The translations under genes were made by a program, and so were the position numbers. Below, one piece after another: positions 24,901 through 36,052 of a stretch of DNA of 64,000 bases (positions within the stretch are counted from its first letter, which is position 1; the number at the start of each line of letters is the position of its first letter). The DNA comes from Xestospongia muta. Its lineage: Eukaryota > Porifera > Demospongiae > Haplosclerida > Petrosiidae. Location of the stretch: positions 2,738,038 to 2,802,037 of the forward strand of contig OY848923.1 of assembly GCA_963693285.1 (NCBI GenBank), in the 5' to 3' direction. Under the pieces are notes generated by a model that had not been told where the DNA came from, made no database searches, and saw nothing but the letters and a program-made list of their open reading frames with translations.

Positions 24901-25315
24901 AGTTGGTGTCACTATAAGTCTGTCAATGACTTCAACAGTACAATTCAAAAGGTACTCTTCACCAAGTTCTGTTTTATTAGACGTAATGATGTTAACTATA
25001 GGAGATTGTATGCCTATTAAATGTAAAGAATATTCACATGTATAATGGTAATTGCTGACTTATTTATATATATATAGCTTAAAACAATAGTTAAACCTTA
25101 TATTCAAATTGAAAATTTATGTATTAAATGTGCAATTTTTACAAAAATTTCTTCAATGTGTCAAGTCTTGAAATCCTTCATTAGATGCTACTTTATGGAA
25201 ATCAAGTAGACAGAAAATAGTCAAATAATCAAGCCAAACTAACTATATATGTAAGACAATTGTTCAAGAGGGTATTCTATTATATATGTATACATATACA
25301 TATACATATATATAC

Positions 25316-25376
<61 letters not shown>

Positions 25377-28300
25377 GCTATAATACTATAATACTATAAT
25401 AGTAAGTTTTAATTGACTTTTCACTATATAATATACTTACTTTGAACTTGGAGAGTAGTATTGGCTTTAATTGAAGAGTTACATACATATTGGTAATTGC
25501 TTAACACTACAATATTGCAGTGATAGTTTCCACTATCATAGTCATCATCTAGTGGATTGAAATAAAGAGATGCTATATATATTAGAGAACCATTCTGTAT
25601 AAGATCTTCACTGATAGTAGCAAGGCCACTGGGTATAGATATGTCATTACGTGTCCACTGATTTTTCACAATAACAGGTATTGTAACAAGATCATTCAGT
25701 GCTAATATACATCTAAGGAAGAATGGTGTACCAGCATAGAGTATGCTGTCATGTTCTTTAGACATGTTCACAGTCACTGGAGGGACTAAAAGTAATAACA
25801 ATCATGATGTAATGTGCTGATAAATGTGCAACTTACACTTTACAATAAGTTCAAATACTTCTACAGTTGACTGAGCATCGTATGTAGCAGTTGTTGGATC
25901 ATTAGTCCCATTAACACCAGTCACATTGAACTCAGCTGTACACTTATACACTCCTCTGTCTTCAAATCTCACTGGTTCTAGTGTTATTGTCACATTAGTT
26001 TCAGACCCAGTGTCATCAGTGATAATAGAATAAGGAACATTTATATCTTGAAGTAAATATGTATCTGTAGTGTTCATTTTCATTATCTCAATTGTTGGTG
26101 TGACAACTAATCTCTTTACTACTCTCACTGTACATGTGATATTGAGGTTTTGACCTACTTCAGTAGAACCCACAATAAATATATTTAACTGCATAACAGG
26201 CAAAGCTGACAAGGGAAACCAGCATAATATGAACAAATGAATATTACTTACTTTGAACAGTTATTGTGTCAGTAGTACTGTTTATTCCATTCAGAATTAA
26301 AGGATCTGTTGAACTGATATTCATCTGACAGATATATCTTCCAGTGTCATTAAAGTTACTATTATGATCTCCATTATCAATTGGTAGAAACACTAGTGTA
26401 CTCTCAAACTCATTCTTACCATTACAAGTAACATTAGTGATCATACGTCGTGATTCAACAGGTATAGTATTGCCTTGAGGATCAAACCAGACCACAGCAG
26501 CTGACACTGTTGTGTCGACTACACTGGGTAGTGTACCAGTACATGTCAGGTTGAAGTTAGTACTCTCATAGATAGGGCCAGTAGAACTGCCAGTTATAAC
26601 CATAATGGGTGGAGGGACTGAGAAATGATTTCCAATTAAAGTAGCCAACTTTCATAATAAATACTTACTTTGAACATTAAGTTCTCTCAATGTATGATCA
26701 CTAACTCCTAAATCATTAAATATCACTGAACAATAATATCTTCTACCATCAGACGTTTTTACTGGATTAAGTGTTAGCATGCTCAATATAAGGTTACCAA
26801 TCTTAGTCACATTTCCTATTGTAGTATCACTGTTCAATACTTTAACTCTCTGTACTCTAGCTAGATCATAACTCCATATTACTGCAAGTCTAGTAAGATC
26901 ATGTACTAGTCTCTCAGGTATACTGATATTACATGTCATAGTAAACTGGTCTCCAGCAGTGGGTGTGGTTGGAAATAGAATATCAACTATCACATAATCA
27001 GCTGTAAAATCTATTATGAATTAATTAATATCAATAATACTATTAGTAAATGTACAATATTAAGTATTATACCTGCCACATTTAGTGTAAGACTGTTGTT
27101 ATTCTCATTACCAGTAATATAAGAAGATACAGGAGATGGTAGAACACTCACAGTACAAGAGTACACAGTACCATTGTCTCTAGTATTATTCAAACTTTCA
27201 ATATGTAATGTACTAGTATACATGTGTGATCCTAACATAATAAGTGAACTAATAGTATAGTCACTGTTGTTAGTAAGAGGAGAACCACCATTATAAGACC
27301 ACTCAACATCAACACTAACTCCAGTATTAACAGCATCACTGATGTTAACAGTACATACTATATCAAGATATGTTGCCTCTATTAGTGAACGTGGATCAAC
27401 AGGATTAGTAGAGACAGTAACAACTGGTTTTATAACTAGTGGTAAAAACAATTTAGGATTATACTAATGGGTTGATTTATAATATGTGACATTTATAAAT
27501 GCTATATAATTATAGGCTTAGGAAGTAGAGATAAAGTCAATTGAGGAGTACATTGATCATGTTATATTCACATGACACATAAAATTTTTAATTTATAATT
27601 AGTATACAGTGACGACATAAACTGTTATAACTCACTAGTTGTGTTGATAGTGAAAGTTTTAAAATAAAAGACGAGAAAACCAATATCAATTTGACTAATG
27701 TTTATTATACATTGATACTGTCCACTATGTGATGTCATTAGTGGAGTGTAGGATAAAGATACACTGTTATCTCCAGAGCTAATGGATGAGTTAACCACAC
27801 CTTCTCCAACTTTTGCAATACTTGCATTAACAACAATGTCTGGCAGATTATCATATACATCAACAATACATACTACAGAATAGCTCTCTCCTGCAACACT
27901 GGTACTGGTAGTAATGATTTTGATATCTTGAACTAACACATCTAGATATAATTAATTGAGAGAAAAATATCTCATCAATAGTTATATTGTGTTATATGTA
28001 AATGTTTCACTTGCTGTTGTTATAAAACAGGAAATATCTCATCTAAATGTATGCTTCACTTGGTAAGATATGGACAATTAACTATATAAACACATGCTTT
28101 GAAGTTGATAAAATGTGGTATTAGTTGAAGATGTTTGGGATAAGCATGATTAACTGTTCACATGATTTAAATATTATTATACCTGGATCAATCAGGTGTG
28201 TTTGAGTGACGTCATGAATTACTCCATTAATTTCTATGATCACTGAGATAATGAATTGATAGTTTGCACTATTAGGTACTAATCCTCCAATGACACCATT

Positions 28301-30804
28301 GTTATGTGAAAAATTCTTCATTCCTGTATCACTAGATTTGTTATAATACACAGTATAATGAAGTATGTCAGGTATTTGATGAGTTTGCCATATTACCCAT
28401 ACAGCTGTTGAGTTAAGTAATATTACAGAATAATTTTGAATTACTATAAGTGAAGACAATATGGAAATTAGATGTCATTATACAATAACTAACTGACCTG
28501 AGTTTGTTGAGGCAAATAATATGTCACTCCAATCTCCTGGTCCTGCACTGGTATATGCTCTCACTGCAATAGCATAGTTTGTGTTAGGTAGTAGTCCTCC
28601 TATACTGTACTGTGTTTTGGTTGTATTAACCTTGTTGTATATAACAATACTATTAGACTCTCTATAGTGTATTTCATATATGATTATGATTCCATTGGGT
28701 ACTGTGGGTATATTCCATGTAATGTTTATCATTTGTATATCTGCATCACTTTGTATTAAGCTGTATACCACACCAGGTTCTGAAGCATATGAAAAATGCA
28801 TTATGTATCAATAACCGACTTACCTGCTTCTTTTGTCTGTTGTATTACCTTGCTACTTGCTGGTCCAGTCCCACCATCATTGTATGGTGTTACTATCATA
28901 GTGTAGTTAGTGTAAGGTGTAAGTGTGGTGAGATTGTACTGTCTGTTGTCTCTCCCAGTGATGTTAATTGTGTTGCTGAACATTGTGCTAGAGTAGTAGA
29001 GCAGGTAACCAGTGATGGGTCCATTCTGTCCAGAGCAAGGTACTTCATCCCAAGAGACAGTTATGGACCTTGCTTCAACTGATAATACAATGACAGCATT
29101 GACAGATATGGTAGGTGCTATAGATATGGACAAGAACAATGACATTGATTGCTATTATAGAAATTAATTACATTCTATCTTACCAGCTGAGAGTGTAGTG
29201 GCATTTCCTGTAGCTAGTTGCCACCGGTAAATACCATATTGTCCATCAAGAGTAACGATGCAATAGCTACCAGGATTAATACCAGTTAATGTATGTGGTG
29301 ATAAGATTGAATTATGGGATATCAACGGTCCCAATATCTGTTCACATTGTCTACGACATTGCTGAGAGCCCTTGTATGTGGAGGGAGCAAAGGAAAGACT
29401 CCATGTCATAGTGATAGTGGTATTAGTGGTAAATAACATCAATGTAGTGGAAGGAATAGCTGAAATATTAAATAAATAATTTAAAATCAACACTCAGCTA
29501 CTCACAGAGTGTGACAGTGACAAGGTTACTATGGTCACTAGGTAGTACTGTACTACTCTCACTGTCAAATGATACTACAAAGAAGTGGTATGTATTATCC
29601 AAACTCAGTCCTAATGTTATATTTAACATTGTGCTAGTGGTAGTTCCTGCACTCATAACAGAGCTACTACTACTGCTGAGTTGATAGAACACCTCATAGC
29701 CAGCCACTCCTGACACAGATGACCAAGAGAGTTGTACATGAGCTAGACCTGTGTTAAGTCTTATAGCAGTCAGACCAGTAGGAGTAGCAGCAACTGTAAC
29801 AGTGAGAGAATATGTATACCATTCTACTCAGTGAATTTCTAACCTGTTATAGGTTGTGATGTACTACTACTATTTGTAGCAATGATATTACCAATAGTAC
29901 CAGCATCTACTCTGGCATTAGAGACAGTACACTTGTAGGTACCAGCTTGTCTCATCCTCACTGTCACTGTCACCTGTGTAACAAATCCTGGTCCATCAAC
30001 CACCACACGAGATAGGTCACCACTAGCAATGGTGAATGGGTTACTTCCATCTGTACAAGAGACATCAGTGGGAGATCCATTAGAGACATTGAAGGTGAGA
30101 GTGAAAACTGGAGGAATAGCATCTCTTGTGGAGATCAGTGAGAATTGCATAGTGGGGTTTGCATTAGGACCATCTATAATTATAGTAGTGACATTGCAGT
30201 GTACTTTAATAATGATCACTGACCATTGTTATTGTAAGTGACAGTTCTATATACTCCTACCACTAGTGTTTGGTTCACTCCATTCTCATCAGGCATAACA
30301 CAAGTATACAGACCTTCATACCCTGATATTGCATCTCTTCTAGCAAGAGCTATTTGACCTGAAAATCTCTTGGAAAACAAGGGACGTGGTGCTGAGTTAT
30401 CACCAAAGCTTCCATTGAAAAAAGGTAATTGAGTACCATCAGGATAATACCAGAGTCCAATATCAGAACTATTATTAGCACTCTGACACCACAAGGTATC
30501 ACTTACACCATCACTATTCCTATCAATGTCATAGAACTGTCCAGCATGTAACAGTGAGAAATCAGGTATAATTGTATATTCAAATGGAAGGTAGAGTTGG
30601 ACACCTAACACAAAATATACAGAAAGTAAGACACTTCTAAGCTCATTTTATATAAATTGTATTCCAAATAGAAGACACCTTCTTCCTTAAAAAGCTGCTT
30701 GTTTTCTACTTACCATTACTTGGCCTATTTAATGGTGCCTGTCCAGCTCCTTGCTTCATAAGTGTGAACACAAAACATAACAAAATCTTTAGAAACGCTC
30801 TCAT
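18777..30804 (-). CDS. Receptor F: large Ig/FN3 transmembrane receptor
   Basis: 31 coding segments on the minus strand; about 3,130 residues if the frameshifted exon is counted. Order: signal peptide exon 30714-30804 (MRAFLKILLCFVFTL...), then 30224-30604, 29844-30173, 29506-29793, 29184-29459, 28824-29117, 28498-28779, 28183-28443, 27636-27941, two six-Ig cassettes (27435-24670 and 24621-22053), Ig exons 21585-21941 and 21153-21488, FN3-like exons 20782-21099, 20431-20730, 20080-20385, 19801-20034 plus 19663-19755, 19274-19591, transmembrane exon 19073-19229, and tail exons 18970-19026 and 18777-18912. Ectodomain exons are phase 1-1 and divisible by three, with one exception: 24670-25013 has lost one base. 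N-glycosylation sequons are dense. The protein is a type I surface receptor or adhesion molecule; the ligand is unknown. Exon borders were read by eye from GT-AG sites and paralogue agreement. Confidence 0.82.
22053..24621 (-). repeat. Receptor F inner six-Ig cassette
   Basis: Exons 24259-24621 (type 6), 23875-24210 (type 5), 23460-23828 (type 4), 23045-23413 (type 3), 22636-22998 (type 2) and 22053-22397 (type 1). All lengths are multiples of three. Type 4 reads FNLTSTGTL where every other copy has FNLTCTGTL, so the first disulphide cysteine is lost. Type 5 has the short HEPSSLIWSYD form found in the amplified cassettes of receptor G. Confidence 0.88.
24670..25013 (-). pseudogene. Frameshifted Ig exon in receptor F
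   Basis: At 24884-24888 the plus strand reads CACTATTTTGATCC where paralogues have one more base (for example CACTATTTTTGATCC in receptor G). The frame passes WIK and reaches TAG shortly after. Splice sites on both sides are intact and the exon is phase 1-1, so skipping it would restore the frame. A homopolymer sequencing error is the other explanation. Confidence 0.75.
25270..25375. repeat. AT microsatellite in receptor F intron
   Basis: About 100 bp of TATATA/TACATA repeats inside the only long intron of the F cassettes. Confidence 0.9.
27636..27941 (-). other. Receptor F linker Ig exon ahead of the cassettes
   Basis: The exon encodes an Ig-like fold with VVCIVDV and GQYQCIINIS cysteine strands and no clear core Trp. 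It corresponds to the partial exon at 63741 onward in receptor G, so both receptors have it just N-terminal to the six-Ig cassettes. Confidence 0.75.
28183..30804 (-). other. Receptor F N-terminal module (signal peptide, 2 Ig-like, 5 FN3-like exons)
   Basis: The signal peptide exon is followed by an Ig-like domain (Cys at LWCQS and YTCVMPDENG), a second Ig-like domain (VSCTDG ... GTYKCTVSN), and FN3-type exons with WSSVSG, WDEVPC, WNIPTVPNG and IWQTHQIP cores. The exon at 29184-29459 has an unusual CRRQC pair and is only tentatively FN3. The first two Ig-like domains are clearly homologous to those of receptor H. Confidence 0.75.
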
Positions 30805-31531
30805 ATTTGTGGAAATAAAATTATTGACATGCTAACACTTTTTATAGAGCTCTATAGCTTCATACAAGCAGTTATAATGACTATACTGCAATCTGTAATT
30901 AAATATTTGAACTTATTTAGTATATCATGTTCAATGAGCCAGTTAAAATCATTTAACAGGTAAGATAATGAACTGCAATCAATTGTAGTTGGCACTTTAG
31001 CAATAAAAATGCTACTGTTGACTGTCTCGAGTTTAGTACTAAATTTGACATCATACATTTAGTTCCTTATGTAGTATGTAATGTAATCATTGCTTTAAAA
31101 TCGTGCTATATTAGCTATGACATTAAACCTGTATGGTATATAAAGTAGGTAGGCTGTTAGCTTAATGAAATTATGGTTCATGTTAACACAAGATATATTG
31201 TTAGTCCGTGTGTATGCATGTATATACCTTATAATATCTTGTTTATGAGCTTGTTTAGTTTTGCATTTAGAACTTTAGGAAGTTATTTAAATTTTGTACA
31301 AGCAATTATATGACAGCAAACTTGCATCTGATATTTTTTATAATAGCACTGTCAAGGTAAGGTCATCTTTTATATTTTACCAAGAATACAATTTTCAATT
31401 GTTACAACAAATTAACTGTTTACGTCATTAATATCACAACACATTAAAACACATTGTAAGACAATATAATAATTAGTGACATGTTCCACACATGTAATAG
31501 TAACTGTATAAATGTAATTCAATAATAATGT
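30805..31531. other. Spacer between receptors H and F
   Basis: 727 bp upstream of the F start and downstream of the H stop. The open frame at 30852-31058 has no domain. Part of this region recurs downstream of the H-like pseudogene (around 35340-35637), so it belongs to the duplicated H unit. Confidence 0.55.
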
Positions 31532-31909
31532 TTAGTCATTATTATCTTGTTGTTGTTCACCAGGTAATATTTCATACATCACATTTACTGTCTTATCATC
31601 CACTGATGTATATGATACATTATGTTGTAGTACTGGTTGCTGTGATCTGTCATATGTTATGTTAGACTGTGCTGTAACATCATGAGGTGTCATAGGATAG
31701 TCATAAGTTGGTACATTGTCATCTAAAATGTATCAATATAATTAAAAATAAATTAATTTTGTTAATATTTATTACCTTTTTGTTTTTGTTTTAAGTAGAC
31801 AATAAACAGTACACAAAATATTATAATAGCTGTGAGTATTGAGGAGATCACACTAGCTACTATTACTGACACAACTGTAACTGTTACAGAGTTAACTGGA
31901 GCAGTATAA

Positions 31910-31955
<46 letters not shown>

Positions 31956-31995
31956 ATATATATATATAATATACATATAACATATATATATATAT

Positions 31996-32067
<72 letters not shown>

Positions 32068-34935
32068 GTATATAAGATATATAGACATATATATAATTAT
32101 GTGTGTATACATAATATATTGTATATAGCAATGATTATTATATGCTTACTATTAACAGTAGGAGACATCAATTTTACTGATGATTGTATAATAACTATAA
32201 TTATATTGGTAAAATCAACCAATCAGATTTTACATAGATATATGTAACATATATACATACAGTAACAATTGTTATACACTTACTATTAACAGTAGGAGAT
32301 GTTAATTTCACTGATGATTGTTGTACCATGAAAATAGCTGGGTTAATAGTGATGGAGTCAACTATATACTCAACTTCAAGTTAATTAATAGTATTACAAC
32401 AAATCTATACTATTACAATATTAATAGGAGTAGTAAAACCTATGATTTCTACAAAAATAGAGCACAAGAGCAACACCTAAATACTCTCAGTCACATTAGT
32501 AATATCACTAGTCTAATGGATGACTCAACATTGTAATAACTGATAATTGATTAAACTAATACATTATTGTGCAAGTTATTGTAGCAAAACTATTTGATAT
32601 AAATTGAAAGTAAACATAATAATGTTTTGATTATTTATGTCCTATGAAATTGACTGTTTATCAAATGATAGAACTAATAAGGACAATAGCAATCAAAACA
32701 GTTTAATTAAATAATTTTATTACATGCAATTATAATAACTATAATTATATTGGCGAAATCAACCAATCAGTTTTTTACATTGATATATGTATTATAATGT
32801 ATACGTACAGTAACAACTGTTACACACTTACTATCAACACTAGGAGATGTCATTATCACTGATGATTGTTGTACTGTGAAAAAAACTGGGTTAGTAGTGA
32901 TGGAGTCAAATACTCCTAACTCTAAGTTAATTAATATAATTACAACAAATTTTTATTATTACAATATTAATAGGAATAGTATAACCTATGGTTTTTACAA
33001 GAAGGACAAAGCCTGAGTACTGTAAGTCATATATCACAAGTCCATTATGTATTGAAAAATTTGAGGCATTTATCGATGAAATAGATACTTCAAGTTTAGT
33101 AGGATAGACACCTCATGTTTCTCATTAATATCAAAGAGAATTATTCATAAATTGTGCAACCATATATAATATATTGTATGTATTAATGATTGTCATACAC
33201 TTACTATCAAAAGCAGAAGATATCAGTGTCACTGATGATTGTTGTACTGTGAAAGTAGCTGGGTTAGTAGTGACAGAGCCAAATACATTGAATGCTAAGT
33301 TAATTAATAGTATATTACAAGTTATTACATAGTTTTCTTACTAACTAGTTCAAAAGGTGAACATACATAGCTTTATTAATAATTGTATGAAGGAACACAT
33401 TGCCATTAGTAATAAAAAAATGACTGATGACTCAAGAACACAGACAACACACAATGAGTGTGAATGGGAGATAAGCATACCAGACAATGCTACTATTATG
33501 CCATAAGATTCCGATCAGGATTCCATAAAAACTCTAGGTACCTTGCATTTTTATAGGCTCCTATTACTTACTATACAGTCAACTATTGTTGTTAATATTG
33601 AAATTCTTCTTCTATTTTTGGTTGTAATTATACTGATGATATTATACTTTATAGATTGATGATAATGTTTTTCATTAACTTACATAGCAAAAAACATAGT
33701 ACATGTACAATTTAGCAAAAATATTTACTTGCAATTAGTGTAAAAACATTACTCCATTCACTTGGAAGTGTGTATTTCTCATTTGAATACGACACTACAA
33801 AGAAACTGTACTTTTGAGCACTACATAAGCCACTGATGATCAAGTTAGTACATAATCCAGTCTCTTCTCCAATAAATCTGTTGCCATTACTAATGTCATA
33901 GAAGACCTCATAACCAGCTATTAATGGATCATTATCAACTGGTGAAGACCATGTGACTAGAACATCAGAAGAATTTATCCACTTAGCTGTGACATTAGTT
34001 GGTTTTCTAGCAACTAGAATTGACAGATGATCATTATATTGTCTTCTTTATTGCACATACCTTTAACATATATGCTACTATAAGCAGGATATGTTTGATT
34101 TATATCATTGTAGTACTTGTCCTCAACTCTGGAGTTAGACACAGAACAATTGTACCATCCTTCATCATTTGATTGAAATAGAAGTTCTACTAAAATTTTA
34201 GTTGGTAGTTGATATGAGAGAACAGTCTGTGTAATATTAGGATAATTTATTGTATAATTTATTGTACAATTGATATATGTTGCTGTTCCATTAGTAACAT
34301 TAAAGGATATTAGGAATGCTGGATTATCTCTGGTAGATAGTAATGAGTTGAATGTAGTTTCAATGATCGTAGGTCCTCCTGAACACATTAATAAAACTAT
34401 TATTGATTGTTAATAAAATTTAACTCACTATTTATCACGTAAGTATACTTCCTGTACAGCAATATTATCAATGTTTGATTTACATTATGTTCATCTGGTA
34501 TAATGCATGTATAAATACCCTCATAGTTATTTATCCCACTATCACGATATAGTCCAATCTGTCCTGACTTATACACAGAATGTAATGGTGATGAGTCATC
34601 TACTGTAGACACTTGAGTACCATTAGGGTAATACCATACTCCAATATTAGACTCATTTCTAGCACTTTGACACCACAAAGCATTATTTAACATATCACTG
34701 TTTTGATTACCATCATAGAAATAGTTTGCAGGAATCATGGAAACATTTGGGTAGGACGTTTTATTATATCCTCCATACAATTGGACTCCTGTATTATTAT
34801 AAGTATATAATTAATTAATGTATCTTTAAAAATCTTACCAGAGTGAGGTAATGGAGGAAGACTAGCATCACTAGACCTGACAAACAATAGTACTAGTAAA
34901 CCAACTGTTAAATTTAAGAAGATAGTTGACATCAT
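31532..34935 (-). CDS. Receptor H: short Ig/FN3 receptor with ITIM-like tail
   Basis: Exons on the minus strand: 34839-34935 (signal peptide [19 protein letters not shown]), 34429-34788 (N-terminal Ig-like, LWCQS ... YTCIIPDEH), 34061-34378 (Ig, INCT ... WYNCSV), 33729-34013 (FN3, [18 protein letters not shown]), mini-exons 33205-33246, 32832-32873 and 32150-32194, transmembrane exon 31776-31910, and tail 31532-31722. The sum is 1,515 nt, 504 residues, in frame throughout. The tail contains VSYTSV (31601-31618) and VMYEIL (31565-31582), both fitting the ITIM pattern [SIVL]xYxx[ILV]. Such motifs recruit SHP phosphatases in vertebrate receptors. An inhibitory role is inference. The first modules match receptor F, so H is a short relative with a different membrane end. 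A further mini-exon copy at 32284-32325 lacks an AG acceptor. Confidence 0.75.
31912..32068. repeat. TA and GATA microsatellites abutting a splice acceptor
   Basis: A (TA)n tract runs straight into the AG acceptor of the H transmembrane exon (exon starts at 31910), followed upstream by about 17 GATA units (near 32000-32068). The H-like pseudogene has a shorter TA tract at the same place (36019-36046). Confidence 0.9.
32150..33246 (-). repeat. Tandem mini-exon repeats (stalk of receptor H)
   Basis: Four copies of a roughly 450-bp unit each carry a 42-45-nt exon: 33205-33246 (peptide [13 protein letters not shown]), 32832-32873 ([13 protein letters not shown]), 32284-32325 and 32150-32194 ([14 protein letters not shown]). 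Each is phase 1-1. The copy at 32284-32325 has TGG instead of CAG at its acceptor and is probably silent; the copy at 32150 uses an acceptor three bases further upstream. The encoded Ser/Thr-rich peptides would form an extendable stalk. Confidence 0.7.
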
Positions 34936-35637
34936 TTATGACAAGCTGTTGGCTGTATTATAATTTGCATAGGTAGTATTATATTTAACGTCATACACTT
35001 ACGTTTTCATATGTACAGTGTAATATAATTGTTGTTTTTGTTTGCCAGTGTGTATGTATATAAATGTGAGCTGATTTTCAATAAGGGACCACTTCTGTCA
35101 AAACATTTGTGACATGATTCATGAAAAAGGACCACTGTTAAAATATTTTTAAAACAGTTTTGTATACATATATGCAGTTACCATGAATAGTTGTGCATAT
35201 ATAGCAGCTATATTTATACAAAACTCTTTTTGCGGTGTTTTAACAATGGTCCCTTTTCATAAATTACATCACAAGTGTTTTGCCAGAAGTTGTCCCTTAT
35301 TGCAAATCAGGTCACATATATACTTTGTAATATCTAAAACATTTTTATGAACTGTATTGTCTAGTTTTGTATTTACAACTTAAAATAGATATTTAAATTT
35401 GTTTAACCAATATATTCAGCAATATATTTGATGTTTTTGTAATAGACACTAACAATATAAGGATCATTTTTTTGCAATTTTATCGAAAATACAATTTTCA
35501 ATTGTTACAAACAAGTTATTGACTGTTTATGTCATTAATATCACAATACATTAAAACACATTATAAGATACTATAATAATTAGTGACATGTTCCACACAT
35601 GTAATTGTAACTGTATAAATGTAATTCAATAATAAAA
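34936..35637. other. Upstream region of receptor H
   Basis: About 700 bp including the fold-back element at 35065-35317. No coding sequence was seen. The promoter of H must lie here, but no core element can be called. Confidence 0.5.
35065..35317. mobile_element. MITE-like fold-back element (about 253 bp)
   Basis: Long imperfect terminal inverted repeats: the left arm (35065-35145) reads TGTGAGCTGATTTTCAATAA..., and the right arm, inverted, reads TGTGACCTGATTTGCAATAA.... The arms match over about 80 bp including AAGGGACCA and TGTTAAAA. The loop is AT-rich and non-coding. No clean target duplication, but TATA lies at both ends. It sits about 130 bp upstream of the H start codon. Confidence 0.7.
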
Positions 35638-36015
35638 TTATTCATTATTGTCTTGCTGTTGTTCACCAGGTAATATTTCATATATCATATCTAATATCTT
35701 ATTATCCACTGATATATATGATACATTATGATGTAGTACTGGTTGATGTGATCTGTCATATGTTATGTTAGACTGTGTTGTAACATCATGAGGTGTCATA
35801 GGATAGTCATACGTTAGTATATTGTCATCTGAAATGTATTAAATATAATTAAAGATAAATTAATTTTGTTAATATTTATTACTTTTTGTTTTTGTTTTAA
35901 GTAGACGATAAACAGTACACAAAATATTATAATAGCTGTCAGTATTGAGGAGATCACACTAGCAACTATTACTGACACAACTGTCACTGTTACAGAGTTA
36001 ACTGGAGCAGTGCAA

Positions 36016-36052
<37 letters not shown>

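Larger units (their letters stand above)
24670..27435 (-). repeat. Receptor F outer six-Ig cassette (type 6 to type 1)
   Basis: Exons 27073-27435 (type 6), 26669-27010 (type 5), 26252-26617 (type 4), 25837-26205 (type 3), 25441-25785 (type 2) and 24670-25013 (type 1). The type 5 exon shares the longer DLTRLAVIWSYD form with the outermost cassette of receptor G. The type 1 exon is 344 nt rather than 345: an A run after TGGATC is one base short and a stop follows nine codons later. The 427-bp intron between type 2 and type 1 is expanded by AT repeats. Confidence 0.85.

Noticed and set aside
22053..27435. Possible V(D)J-like rearranging Ig segments
   Set aside because: Exons have ordinary GT-AG splice sites at both ends and I saw no heptamer-nonamer signals next to them.
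31762..32131. Open frames encoding YIYIYI and LSIYLSIY runs
   Set aside because: Translation of TA and GATA microsatellites; only the part from 31776 to 31910 is a real exon.
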